NCBI GenBank assembly: GCA_026874595.1
Contig: CM049306.1
Location: forward strand, 73,595,642-73,659,641
From: Sipunculus nudus
Taxonomy: Eukaryota > Annelida > Sipuncula > Golfingiida > Sipunculidae
Length of the DNA: 64,000 nucleotides
Direction: 5' to 3'
Numbering within the stretch: position 1 is the stretch's first letter; each line of letters begins with the position of its first letter. Below the pieces are notes generated by a model. The model saw nothing but the letters and a program-made list of their open reading frames with translations, searched no databases and had not been told where the DNA came from. Shown one piece after another: positions 27,501 through 36,800 of this stretch. Position numbers and translations under genes: made by a program.

Positions 27501-29041
27501 TAAATACAAGATTATTTTTCTCAGGGAAAATACAGTAGGGCTGATCCTGGATTCAAACACATGTTGGTAGCATAGAAATCCAGTGTTCCAACTGCTTCCC
27601 AATAAAGAAAGCTTCACCAGTGAAACAGCTTGGTCAGCCTTTATATTTACCCCATACCACAGCCCCTTGAGAGCTTTCTCTTCAGAACAAAGTTAATTAA
27701 TTATCCAAGGAGTCTTACTTTGGTGAATTAGGAGGCAATAATTACTACTCAAGCAACCTTTTCCCCAATGTCCAGGATGAGCCCCCATTATTTTTCTCAA
27801 GGAAAAATATAGTTGGACCAAGCCCAGATTTGAACCCATGTGAGTAGCACACATGTACATAAATAACATTCCAACTGTTTTGCAATAAAGCAAGCTTAAT
27901 ATAGGTATCCACAGGTATATTTTCAAATTAATCCATTAATTGCACAGTGTATTTGCATTATCAGTGTTTTATGTAATACTGAAGCTTACTTTGGTGGTCC
28001 AAAGCATCCTTGGCCCAGATAGTGATGCCTTTGGAGTCCAGTACGACAAAATGTTTACTTCTACCATTGTATACCACTGCAAAAAGAAAAAGCATCATAT
28101 GTCCATTCAAAAGCCACATGTAGTGTTATTAGCAACAAGTAGTGTTTTCACTTCATGCTTGTTTTTATTTGACTTCTGTGCAGAAGGGTTGGTGTCAACT
28201 GTGTATAACAATTGACCATTCATATATTTCTCATTTATGAACTGCCGGACAAAAGTATTTTAGCACAGAATAGAACACTGCTAAAAAAGGTAAGCTTAAT
28301 GACAGAATTAATACTGAGTTAACTGATGAATGTCATTAGACACATGAACAAAAAAATACCTAAACATGAATTAGGAAATTATAGTATAACTGCTAACTTA
28401 AAGTCACAAAGGTAATCCCTTAATTAAGGGTCATCTGTGCTAGGTCAATTTAATTCTCTTGAACTTGCTTTGAACTCTTGATGTCCAACTCTTAGGAAAC
28501 AATAAAGATCTTTCAGGTTTAGTTTGCTAAACAGTAAATGGAAAATTCTTGCTTGCATGCTTCAAAACAAGAATTAACAATTACCAAAATTGTTCTAGGA
28601 ATTATTCTAGGATCAGTTGAACATAATCATTTAATGTTTCTTTTGTGTCACTGAGACCTTCAATAAAAGAAAACTGTCTCCCAGTCTGTGGTAGGTTTGA
28701 ATAAATCATATAATCAACAGTCAACACGAATAAACAATATAATTTAACAAAAATATCTAGCGCTTCTGTGACAATCATGTTTACATACCACCCATAATTT
28801 CTGAGTTTTTCTGGTGATGTTCATAGGCTGCTTTGGGCTGAAACCCATATGGAACAGATGTATAATCATCATGGATGCGGACAGCCCCAACTGTAGACTC
28901 AGACCTGATACTTGCATTGGTAGATAATGAATTTTTTCTACTGATGGCAGAACAGATTTGGTCAAATACTGGATCACTGTGATCTTTCTCATCTGGCTCT
29001 TCAGATGGACCCTCCATGATTTCTGTCTTTGACTGGTCCAT
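2319..29041 (-). CDS. WD40-repeat protein, WDR97/WDR87-like (24 exons, C-terminus beyond left edge)
   Basis: Coding exons, 5' to 3' on the minus strand: 29041-28789, 28076-27990, 27209-27100, 26585-26466, 25476-25400, 24210-24073, 23657-23616, 19378-19299, 18774-18609, 17951-17745, 16825-16664, 16071-15964, 14556-14376, 12880-12806, 12180-12028, 11262-11175, 10690-10576, 9501-9347, 8474-8344, 7877-7800, 4807-4660, 3882-3749, 3228-3159, 2551-2319. Together they give 3111 nt (1037 codons) with no stop, and all phases match. WD-type strand endings recur (GITIWAKD, TEVKAWSM, VRLWSLD, VTVWSLN, FQIWSLPG, IKIWDEE). WD40 propellers are protein-interaction scaffolds. The VPYDMEFSKDF segment and overall layout recall the large WDR97/WDR87-type proteins linked to cilia and sperm, but this family call is from memory and tentative. 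The start ATG at 29041 lies in an exon that begins 56 nt upstream with an acceptor, so at least one noncoding 5' exon exists. The donor at 2318 means more exons lie to the left. Confidence 0.85.
6199..7715 (-). mobile_element. Pearl/HINE-like (Helentron-type) nonautonomous element, copy 1
   Basis: On the minus strand the element starts near TTTTTATGCCCCCGCCAC, which folds into a hairpin (ATGCCCCCGCCAC / GTGGCCGGGGCAT). It ends in GTGTCGTACCGACAC (a perfect hairpin with a 3-nt loop), then ATCTAG followed by T. A terminal hairpin followed by CTAG is the Helitron-type 3' end. Inside are about 180-bp tandem core units (7310-7640) and a GGAC/GACG tetranucleotide run (7164-7218). This plan matches the bivalve 'pearl' elements and HINE/DINE-type Helentron derivatives. 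A further unrelated-looking block at about 6600-7150 may be nested. No coding capacity was seen. Confidence 0.65.
8519..8610. mobile_element. Partial MITE of the TA-CTGTGGTTGG family
   Basis: TACTGTGGTTGGTTTC followed by CACAAGC and AAATTTTCATGATTTTC, then GAGGGTTTGATTTTCAC. This matches the left end of the intact copy at 13213. No right end is visible nearby. Confidence 0.45.
9347..12880 (-). CDS. WD40 gene exons 14-18 (second propeller, last blades)
   Basis: Exon 14 (DGRVLFMDPVVKGQKY) continues exon 13 as LLFGLE-DGRVLFMD, a typical blade boundary. Exon 15 carries NTLISRSNLRGCTQFQIWSL. Exon 16 carries SMVTGHQNGAVMRHELMGLW. Exon 17 is a Ser/Glu-rich linker that ends at the start of another blade. 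Exon 18 gives EGAIKIWDEERTLLTEITLD and DMLVGWKNHIFFLP. These cover residues about 578-772. Splice phases are 0, 0, 1, 2, 1 and consistent. Confidence 0.85.
9710..10492 (+). mobile_element. Tandem-core repeat element carrying DR1 motifs
   Basis: The block begins AGAGCACTGCAAGTGGTGCA with ATAATACGCCCG and ends AAACGGGCGTATAAAAA, so GGGCGTAT / ATACGCCC is a subterminal inverted repeat. Between them are five diverged units of about 145 bp, each with a 'TGACCTCTGACCTCATT' core and a 'ttgctgaaaat' segment. The layout (inverted termini around tandem cores) matches the pearl-like organisation but the sequence family differs. It lies in a WD40-gene intron. Perfect AGGTCA direct repeats with 1-bp spacing occur at 9754-9766, 9895-9907 and 10326-10338. 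Confidence 0.6.
11282..11390. mobile_element. Short TIR element, relative of the 48.6 kb pogo/Tigger-like repeat
   Basis: The segment runs from TACAGTGAAACCTGTGTGATA to AATACAGGTTCCACTGTG and contains two 'GGTCTTA..' motifs. The inverted ends CAGTG(G/A)AACC match those of the longer element at 48606-49969. Confidence 0.4.
12655..12782 (-). other. Coding-like block of unknown status next to WD40 exon 14
   Basis: On the minus strand, 42 codons are open and end in TAA. They include DGALTLYGANNEKLTALAV and SRYPGFEFCAVHLR, which read like protein sequence. The block starts only 23 bp downstream of exon 14, in a different frame, with a TGA just upstream. Exon 14 joins perfectly to exon 15 without it. 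It could be a decayed duplicate exon, an alternative terminal exon, or chance. Confidence 0.25.
13213..13644. mobile_element. 432-bp MITE with TACTGTGGTTG termini and TA target duplication
   Basis: Left end TA-CTGTGGTTGCC, right end GCCAACCACAG-TA, with TA on both sides as for Tc1/mariner-type insertions. The subterminal regions are unusually CpG- and TTCGCGA-rich (ttcgcgag, cgcgatattcgcgaa, tcgcgaaatt). It is noncoding and lies in the intron between WD40 exons 13 and 14. Confidence 0.65.
14376..19378 (-). CDS. WD40 gene exons 8-13 (central propeller)
   Basis: Exon 8 (19378-19299) encodes AHEMSITGCVFSAHSRLLVT and ends at a GC donor (AAG/GCAAGT). Joining it to exon 9 restores SADTEVKAWSM, a textbook WD blade. 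Exon 9 contains GHSRAITNIILHPD and LDGTVRLWSLD. Exon 10 contains LMYAATCRNVTVWSLN. Exon 11 contains REIWVYTTR, exon 12 MAVWDVLEIQ, and exon 13 STLLLAGISH and DYLLFGLE. These cover residues about 276-577, and all phases agree. Confidence 0.85.
15480..15575. repeat. Short tandem duplication in an intron
   Basis: CCTGAAGATGTCTTCACATG and CCTGAAGATGTCTCCACATG occur about 50 bp apart, each followed by TCATAAT. Noncoding, between WD40 exons 12 and 13. Confidence 0.5.
18075..18325. repeat. Dispersed repeat with GTGTTTGTGTG core, copy 1
   Basis: The region shares an order of motifs with 23700-23985: a TGTGTTTGTGTG run, GTTCACA, ATTCACAA, and 'gaa..accatttagattttggtgtggatct'. It lies in the intron between WD40 exons 9 and 10. 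The 71-aa ORF here is a by-product. Confidence 0.4.
19402..20229. mobile_element. Degenerate MITE of the TA-CTGTGGTTGG family
   Basis: It starts TACTGTAGTTGGTTTCATATTC and may end ACCCTCATGAAC...AAACCACAG. The termini are diverged and the interior longer than in the 13.2 kb copy. It may be two fragments rather than one element, with a similar motif near 19785. Confidence 0.4.
20600..23402. repeat. 2.8-kb minisatellite, about 93 copies of a 30-bp unit
   Basis: The unit is ACATGAGTGAGATCAAATGT followed by CACTCCACAA. Variants recur at a few positions (GAGTGAG/GTGTGAG, TGTCACT/TGTTACT, CCACAAA/TCATAAA, AGTCAGATTAAATAT), and a few units have 1-3 bp deletions. Because 30 is a multiple of 3 and the unit has no stops in some frames, long ORFs appear on both strands (plus: MSEIKCHSTN repeats; minus: DLTHVCGVTF repeats). 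I regard these as a consequence of the repeat, not genes. A stretch around 21060-21640 reappears at about 22195-22800, so there is a higher-order duplication of about 1.13 kb. The array fills most of the intron between WD40 exons 7 and 8. Confidence 0.9.
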
Positions 29042-29097
29042 ACCTCTTTGGTTATTCCATTTCCTTTATGACTGGTGCTGCCATTTGTACCACAATT
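23616..29097 (-). CDS. WD40 gene exons 1-7 (5' UTR part, N-terminus and first blades)
   Basis: Exon 1 (29097-28789) follows a TTGCTATTACAG acceptor, so its first 56 nt are 5' UTR. It encodes an acidic, serine-rich, probably disordered head starting MDQSKTEIMEGP. Exon 2 gives SKHFVVLDSKGITIWAKD, the first recognisable WD strand (residues about 85-113). Exons 3-6 (residues about 114-261) hold further blades, with RSVLFMVFNPIKDELITGG in exon 4 and FCSDTDLHAYDLDG in exon 6. Exon 7 is only 42 nt. Its donor lies about 210 bp from the large minisatellite in the next intron. All junctions here are GT-AG. Confidence 0.85.
23700..23985. repeat. Dispersed repeat with GTGTTTGTGTG core, copy 2
   Basis: Contains TTTATGTGTTTGTGTGTTTG, TTCACATTTATTCAC, 'gggaataggtcaatgaaaaa' and 'catgtggatcttgattcagg', in the same order as the 18.1 kb copy. 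It sits between WD40 exons 6 and 7. Confidence 0.4.
24370..24528. repeat. Short tandem repeat followed by (TA)24
   Basis: About four imperfect units of 'catatttctgtgacagtatgata' run directly into a (TA)n tract from about 24481 to 24528. Intronic. Confidence 0.7.
27520..27890. repeat. Pair of SINE-like repeat copies
   Basis: Two segments (about 27520-27605 and 27775-27890) share 'ttctca(a)ggaaaa', 'gat.tgaaccca/gattcaaacaca' and 'cattccaactg'. The GATTTGAACCC stretch resembles a pol III B box, suggesting a tRNA-derived SINE. The match is too degenerate to be sure. Confidence 0.35.
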
Positions 29098-31234
29098 CTG
29101 TAATAGCAAAAGATAAAAGAACGGTTTATATTATATTTAACCCACATCATGTATGCTAATAACTGCAGTGAACAATATATATAATTTACTTTTCTGAATG
29201 GCCTTCTTTACTATGACAATATAAATAAAAAAATGAATGTGCCAATAATCTCCAATAATATGTGTATTCTAAATATTAAAAAAATCTGATACAGGGTTTT
29301 GTAAATCAAAAATGGAATTTGCTAAAACCATGTACTAGTATTAGAAGTTTTAAATACTATTAAATACATCTTGGTGGAGAAGAAGCCCATTTCAACAGGG
29401 GGTAGGTAATAATTTATAATTTGAATCCTTCATTCAACTTTTATGAAACATCTAAAACATTTATATTGCCATAAAAGTTGATTGAGAAATGGAAATGATT
29501 CTAATCAGTCTGATACTACAGGAAAAGTAGCTGTGTTTGGGATGGTTTGTAAAGTTTCCATATTTTATACTTCTTCCTAACAGGTGTATATACATTCCTG
29601 ACAGATGAAATGGCACTTGTATACAAAATACATCAGGATGCAAACCCCCTGTGCTATAGATATGTGTTATGAGGTGGTAACTTTATATATTGGAAATTAA
29701 ACTTAAATTTAAAAATTCACAAAGTGAAAAAGTATTTTGATCAATAAGTATCAGGATGTAAGAATCCTGATATTCAGACAGAGCCAAATATTATTAATTG
29801 TTCTTCAGATGACTATGTATCTAATGATAATTCAGTATGTTTGTAGAGCCTTAAAATACTCTCACAAATTAGCTCTAAATTCTGTGCTGACTCAGACTGC
29901 TGAGATTATCAAATCATGTTTATAGAGTTTGGAAATAGGACTGCAGGTCAGTCTATAGCTGGATCTGTATCAGGTAAATATAATCTTACATAAATGATGA
30001 CATGCATAATTATGTCAAATGGCAAGTCATCATTAACATCTGATCCGATAGCAGCTTGTATCAGTGATGTAACTGAGGGTTAATGAATATACATTGACAA
30101 TGTCAGTCTGATTCTGTATCATAAAGTCTTGCATGGTGCGCAGTAAGGTCAGAGATGGCACAGAGACTGAGGGAGACTACCCGTCTGCTGCAACAACATA
30201 TCAACTGATCTGGAATAAAGTCTAGTGTCTACCAACCTAGTCTTGTCTCTCTTACCTTGTGTTACACCATTGTAACATAAGTTCAGTTAGAATTTGCTGA
30301 TTGTTTTGGCTAACTCTTTCAGGTACAGGTGCATTATACGGGGATGATCTTTAGGGGGCTAAAACTCTAAAAACAGCAGTGGAACCCTCAGTTTTTTTAA
30401 GTAGGTTGAATGCCTTATACTAATAGGCTTCTACTGTAACTTACTGTAAATGATATATCACTGATAAATTTTTCTTCATGTAATATGTGTATGTGACATC
30501 ATCAACATATAAACCAAATATATATAGATTTTCAAAAAGAAATGTGAGTTAAACACCTATCAGGCTGTTACAGGCTTCCACTATATAAATAATATATGAA
30601 AGTTTTATAATTTATAAATATACAGTAAAAAATAAGCAAAACTTACTGTTACTAACATACTTATTTTTTGAATGTGTTACATGATGTCATTGACAAAAAT
30701 GCCATAAGTAGGTTCACTTTGCACAGAATACTAATGTGGGTTCACGCTGGAGTACACTAGTTGAGTGTCTGATACACACACTGAACTCCCATTTTTCTGC
30801 ATAATATGGGTTCAGTTTTTTTCTTTAGCCCCATACATGTGAGCCCTGTATATTAATGCAATAATGGCAATAATGCACCTAAAGTTTAGGTTAAAATCGA
30901 GTTCAGGAGGGATCTTTGTTTCTGTATTAAATTCCCTAGACACATTCAAGCTCAGATAAAATTTAGTAGTGTATCTTGATGATCATTTGGTCATGTTTAC
31001 CTGTGATATATTGATAGTATTACTTATACAATATAAGTATTCTTTAAATAGTTGTATATCATAGCCATAATGTAGGCTGCCCCTCAAGAGCAAATAGCAA
31101 TCCACGGCGACAACACTTGATAATTTGTAGGTAATTACATTCAACTAACAGGCCAAAGAATCTGCTGCCTTTGTACTTGTGTATGGAAAACCTTTTGGAG
31201 CAAATTTAGAATCACTCACGCACTGTCTTGACTA

Positions 31235-31848
31235 TAGTCCGTTCCAGTACCCCTGTCCACCTGTTTTTTCGCGATTATTTATTTGTGAATCAAAGAAAGC
31301 CAAAATTGTTTGACCTTGGGGAAGAAAGAGGAAAAAGCGTAATTAACTATTATGGAAATAATAGCCTACCTTATGTAATTTTCTTGTAAACAATTTAAAA
31401 CCATTTTATGAGTAACTAGTCTATTCTTTAGCGACATCTTGCATCTTATCTGCTTAATGGGCATATCAGGGGATAGTGATGACTTCATAATAGACGTGAC
31501 GTACTAAAGAGGCACCATAATTCACGGAACCAATAATCAAGAGCTGCCTGTTTACAGCGAGACTTGTATTCTCCACGTGCACCCGCTTCACTGTTACGTC
31601 ACATTACTTTATCCATATCCAAGGAGGATAAACAATGACTGCATATTAGGAACGCCATCAACCACGGATATATTTGAGACATGTCAACAAGGCTGTAAAA
31701 TAAATAATATTTATATAGTGAGTAGGTAAGGTACCAAAAAATACGCTTTTTCCTCTTTATGCCAATGGTGCAAATTTTGTTTGCCAAGTTTGTCTTATAT
31801 AAAGATAATCACGAAAAATCAGGTGGACAGGGGTACAGGAACGGACTA
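31235..31848. mobile_element. 614-bp MITE with long terminal inverted repeats
   Basis: TAGTCCGTTCCAGTACCCCT at the left end is the near-perfect reverse complement of the right end (AGGGGTACAGGAACGGACTA). TA flanks both sides (31233-31234 and 31849-31850). The inverted repeats extend over roughly 100 bp and include CTGTCCACCTG and the GGAAAAAGCGTA / TACGCTTTTTCC pair. There is no transposase. It lies between the two divergent genes, so it could affect their shared upstream region. Confidence 0.75.
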
Positions 31849-33076
31849 TAGCTATGTGCGTAAACGGACGGACGTAATGGTGATTAGAATTAATGTAATG
31901 AAGAAGTAAGAGGCAGTTGAACATTTGTCTCATCCAAAGACGTGTGATTCCATCCACTCTGCTCCTTTCTGTCAACAACGTCTTGGGACCGACCCTTAGG
32001 AAAACGCCTCATAAGGTTCCAAATAGGAGACTCCTTTCGAATGGTATAATTGACATTTCAAGTGGTGTCAACATAAAATAATTACCTTATTTAAAAAATT
32101 AATTTAATAAAATAATTTTTGGTGCCTTCTACCAGTTTCTACCATTTCACCAGTACGAGGCCTAACTGTACAGGCCATTCCCACAACTGTGATCGGATCA
32201 CAGTTGTGGATCCGCAACAAGTTGAACATCAGTGACGAAATTAACTGATTAAGACAGAAGAACTTCAAGAAGATTGTTATAAAAACGTTTTCTGTTCATA
32301 TAAGTCGCGTGCCTCATAGAGGTGCTTGAGTTATTCTACATTCGTGCAAACCTTTTCTGAAAACGTTTAATTCTCAATATTCAATAATCAAGAGCGAACG
32401 CAACATTTAAACCCGACCATTTGTCAGATCAACACTTTACTCACGCAGGCGGGTGCTCAAAACGCAGCCATATTGTTTACAGGTCGCCACGGACTAAACC
32501 CGAAAATATAGTACCTGCTAACCATTCATTTATACCCGTTTAAAGATTTTGGATCGCATGAATTTAACCGTGACGAGTTTTAGACCTCATTACTCGAGTC
32601 TGTATATATATTATATATATACTTATATATATATATATTTATTTATTTATTTATTCATTTTGTGGAATAAATAATACAGCCATATGATATCTTTTTATAT
32701 AATAAGATTACAAATATGTGTACATTACTTGATATATCATACGTGTAATAAACATGGATTTACAATAAAAATAATTAAGTTTATGTATTTTAAAATAGAT
32801 ATCTCCATGTTTATCATATATCTGGACACATGATGAACCTCAATATAGATCACAATGTTGAAAATACCATGAATGCATATACATTTTAACTCTCTCTCTC
32901 TCTCTAGGCCCTTTATGAAACATTATCTTGCTTTATGTAAACTACCTTAAAATACAGATTATAGCCAAAGGTAGGGTCCATGTTGTAAATTTTAATGTAC
33001 GTACAGGTGTGTGAATGTGCAGATAAAAAATAAGAACCTTGATCTGTTAAACGTGCACCCAAAGGTATTATGTTTT

Positions 33077-33079
<3 letters not shown>

Positions 33080-33142
<63 letters not shown>
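33080..33142. repeat. (TA)n microsatellite
   Basis: An uninterrupted TA tract of about 63 bp grading into (TAA)n. The ORFs rich in IYIYIY on either strand derive from it. Confidence 0.9.
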
Positions 33143-33145
<3 letters not shown>

Positions 33146-33895
33146 ATAATAAAAATAATAATAGTAAAAATGATAATGATTATAATAATAAAAATGTAAT
33201 AATAATAAAACTACATAACGTTCATTTGTAGATTTGATTGAAACATATTTCTCTATGCATATTAAAAAAAATGTGATCAAACGCACACACATTTAACCTT
33301 TTATTAATGAACAAAACTATATTTTTTTTTATATTTTGAACAGAAAATAACCCCAACAAAGCCCTTCCGTGCGTGATTTTACCTAAAAGGTTTCGGACTG
33401 ACCTAAACGAGTGAAGATATAAACGATTATGGGATTCGAAATCATCAATATATTTTTGTTTAAAGTAATATTTTGTACAGAATCGATCCTTTTAATTAAT
33501 AAACAAGCATGCTTTGACGACAGTCACCGAGTGTCCGTAAAACAGGCATGACTTATTATAAGCCACCCGAGCGGTGGCGCGAGCAATTCTCAAGGGTATC
33601 CATGCAAACCAATTACTGGGGTGCAGAGGATCGATGAATCCGCAAATACATTTACATTGTGAAAGTTTGTTCTAAGCTCACCCCTCATACAGTCAGTCAA
33701 TGTCTTTTAAATTTTAATGAACTGTTGCCTCGCGGTGTCGCGCGGATCACACGCCTTTGTAATTTACAACACGTGCCGCTGTGCCACAGTTGGCTTGACA
33801 ACAAGCAGGAAATATGGTATTGCAAGTTCTTCATTGCCGGAGTGCAAACTGACACAAGGAGCGATAACTATACATATAATTCAAAGTGTCCAGAT

Positions 33896-36800
33896 ATGTT
33901 TCGTATGGACCCTTTTCGCCTTTGGATATTACTTCTCGCCTGTACAAGTAAGTATATGATTGTGTGATATATTGATCAGCAAACTGTTTGGACAGTTTTC
34001 TGGATATTTTTACCAATCCGTCATGAGACGTTTACTTTCATACTTTCACATTCCGCAATGTTTTACTCGGCATATGAGAAAAATCTTAGTACTCAATGAA
34101 ATATCGATAGAATGAAACTGCATTGTAAAATTCGTCATCTGAATACGAAGTTACTCTAGCTTTATATTAAGAAATTTTCATCTGCATGGAACCTTTTTTC
34201 TTCCTTACTTTTAGTCTAAACTGAATTAAAAATTTATCATTATTTTTTTTCACCTGTGTATGCATCTAAGCATATATATAAGTGCAAAGAAAATGTTCAT
34301 ATATTTTTAGTTTTATACATATTCATATTCATCTCTTGTGTTTCCACTTGATTATGCACATGATAGAATACAACATGGTTATGAAAAAAAACACACCAAA
34401 GTAAATGTGGATATTTCTTAAATATCAACTTTAATATTATCTACATGGTAGAAAAGCAAAAGCTACCACAATTTTGTTATGTTTCAAACCGATTTCTGCG
34501 ACCTGGATCAACCTTTCCGGACTAGAGGACATTGAAGGGACTTCTCTGGGTTGGACCCTCCCCTTTCAGAAATTCTGGATCTGCTCCTGAGTTAGGTCTT
34601 TTAAGCTAAACCATGAAGAGGTATACATACATGTAAAAGACGAATAACAACCTCTTGCCAGATTTTTTGACATTTCAAAGATAAAAACCAGAATCACTTT
34701 TGCCAATACGTCTCATAACCTTTTTGTAGATAGATTTGTTCCTGGTTCATTTCTGGTATTAGCAGGAAAAGGTAAAGGCTCCTGAAAATCAGCACAGTTG
34801 GTGAGGTAAAAAAAAAGACACAGTATGGGTTTAATATATTTTCAATGGTAATTGGGCATTGCAGAAAAAAGTTTATCCGGTGAGCTGACTGTGCTCTGCT
34901 GCGAAATGTAATAATCTTTTCATATGTGCAGTTTTCGGATGCGCATATATGAAGAGCGTACACATGGAAATATTAATTAGGAGGGATGCGTTTTGTTTTG
35001 TTCATAATTGGCAATACAACGGAAGCAGATAAGATTACCGGATTCATGGGAAAAAGCTTTATTTAATGCTTAAATTTTCATGTTTTGATGCCTATGCATA
35101 TATTTTATATACATCAAAACCATTTTCATTAGGGGTCCTATGCAAATGTAAAGTCTTTATGGACTTTAGCATGGAATTTTTTTTTCGTATTTTTAAAACT
35201 GAATTTAAATCGAATAGAACAAATGAAAAAATTCGAGTGGAAGACCATTGTAAAACGCCTTTGTTGAAAATGCTGTTATAAAAAGGTGAAAAAAATGTCA
35301 TAAAATGTGGGCCTAGTCATCTTGTGATCTTTCAGTTGTATAGCTTTCGGCGTGCGTCCCTGTAATTGTGGTAATTATATATGTCTGCCGTACATCATAC
35401 ATTTAAAGTGCGGGTATGCATTAAATCTTGTGAGAAGTCGCCTTGAAAGGATTTGAGCCACCTGTAAATATACTTCAGTTCCCTGATAAGGACATAAATA
35501 AATAGTCTAAACGGTTTTGCAGACAAAAACCAATATATACCTTCACACATGCATGTGGCAAAATGTACAGTTAAACAATTGGACAAACACAGTTACGGTT
35601 CCCTTTAGGATATGAGAGAGAAAAAAGGCATTACCGAACAGGATCAGGACTGAATGTCGTCTCCATGGTTGCAGTTTGTTTGTGAACATTCCAGCTAAAA
35701 AGCATAAACTTGGTTTTAATTACTGTAAATGTATTAAGGTGTAGGGCGAGGCTAATTTTTATATACAGTGTCAAAATAAACATAGCTTTTAAAATTAAAG
35801 ATTGGTCACTAACGTGAACATACTTCTCTCAGCGTAGATCCCCTAAACATAGAATAACTTTAGAATGGCAGTATAACAAGAGCGTGTTTCTCCAACAAGG
35901 CAAAACATTCCTTTTTGAACCAAACAATTATCGGTATCCACACCAATATTTTAATTGGGCTCCCATGATACATGTTCCTCCCCCCCCCCCCCCCCCCCCA
36001 TAAGTAAAATCGATTCAACATTTTCACGTGATACTACTAGCAGAAAAAAAACAAGGGATCAAATAACCTAGTAACGTTAATTATGATTGTTCGTATTCCA
36101 TACGTCAAAGCTTAGGACAGGCGCCCATCAAGAAGCCGCTGTCTCGACCCCCCCCCCCCCCGCCACCACCACACGAACGCATACGCACCGAATCCAGCTA
36201 CGACCATATTCTATTTTCAACAAACTCGGGAACTATATATCAAACCAAATGTACGTATTCGATATATAATAAAACGGTGTTTATTTTAATCTGATTTTTA
36301 TCAACTTTATTACACCCCAGGCCTTCCGAAGATTAAAAGACATCGGAGCACTCAGAATCATTACACCTCTAAATTTTTAAGTGAACCACTATATAGCAAA
36401 TAGCTTGCTTCGTTCATTATTGTCTAATGATCTCATTAAATAAATGTATGCAGTTAATCTAGACATATATATGTAATGGTTTATTGTCCATGGCACTATA
36501 CAAACATAAGTGAACTTTTTTAATGGCTTGATAATGGTTCTGATCGAGACAATCCACCCAGACAATCCGTGGTGACCATTTGATGTTAGTGTAGAGTTTT
36601 GTTTATCTTTAGCCAACCAATCGCTGATATTTCGACAGAGGCACTCCTGTCTAACTGACCTTCCGGAATTAAAGCCGGATTTACTTATCACGGGGGCTTT
36701 AATTTTTTATTTTCATTTTCTTTATATTTTTCCCCAAATTATGATCGAAAATGGGTCATAATAATGTGCAAGCATAAATCCTTAAGTAACGAAGAAATAG

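Larger units (their letters stand above)
29098..33895. other. Interval between the divergent start codons: 5' UTR intron, promoters, repeats
   Basis: The WD40 gene must have a noncoding first exon in here, since exon 1 starts with an acceptor at 29098. The plus gene starts at 33896. CpG-containing stretches at 31540-31590, 32150-32590 and 33530-33790 are the most promoter-like parts. I could not place a TATA box, the 5' exon or transcription start sites. The interval holds a 614-bp MITE and a long (TA)n. Confidence 0.45.

Noticed and set aside
33011-33292. Tyr/Ile-repeat ORFs
   Set aside because: Translations of the (TA)n microsatellite. The same applies at 24360-24557, 40156-40393 and 42259-42657.
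35980-36161. Poly-C tracts as a regulatory signal
   Set aside because: Runs of 12-20 C here and at 46.9 and 47.07 kb are more likely simple repeats or sequencing-difficult tracts; nothing nearby supports a function.
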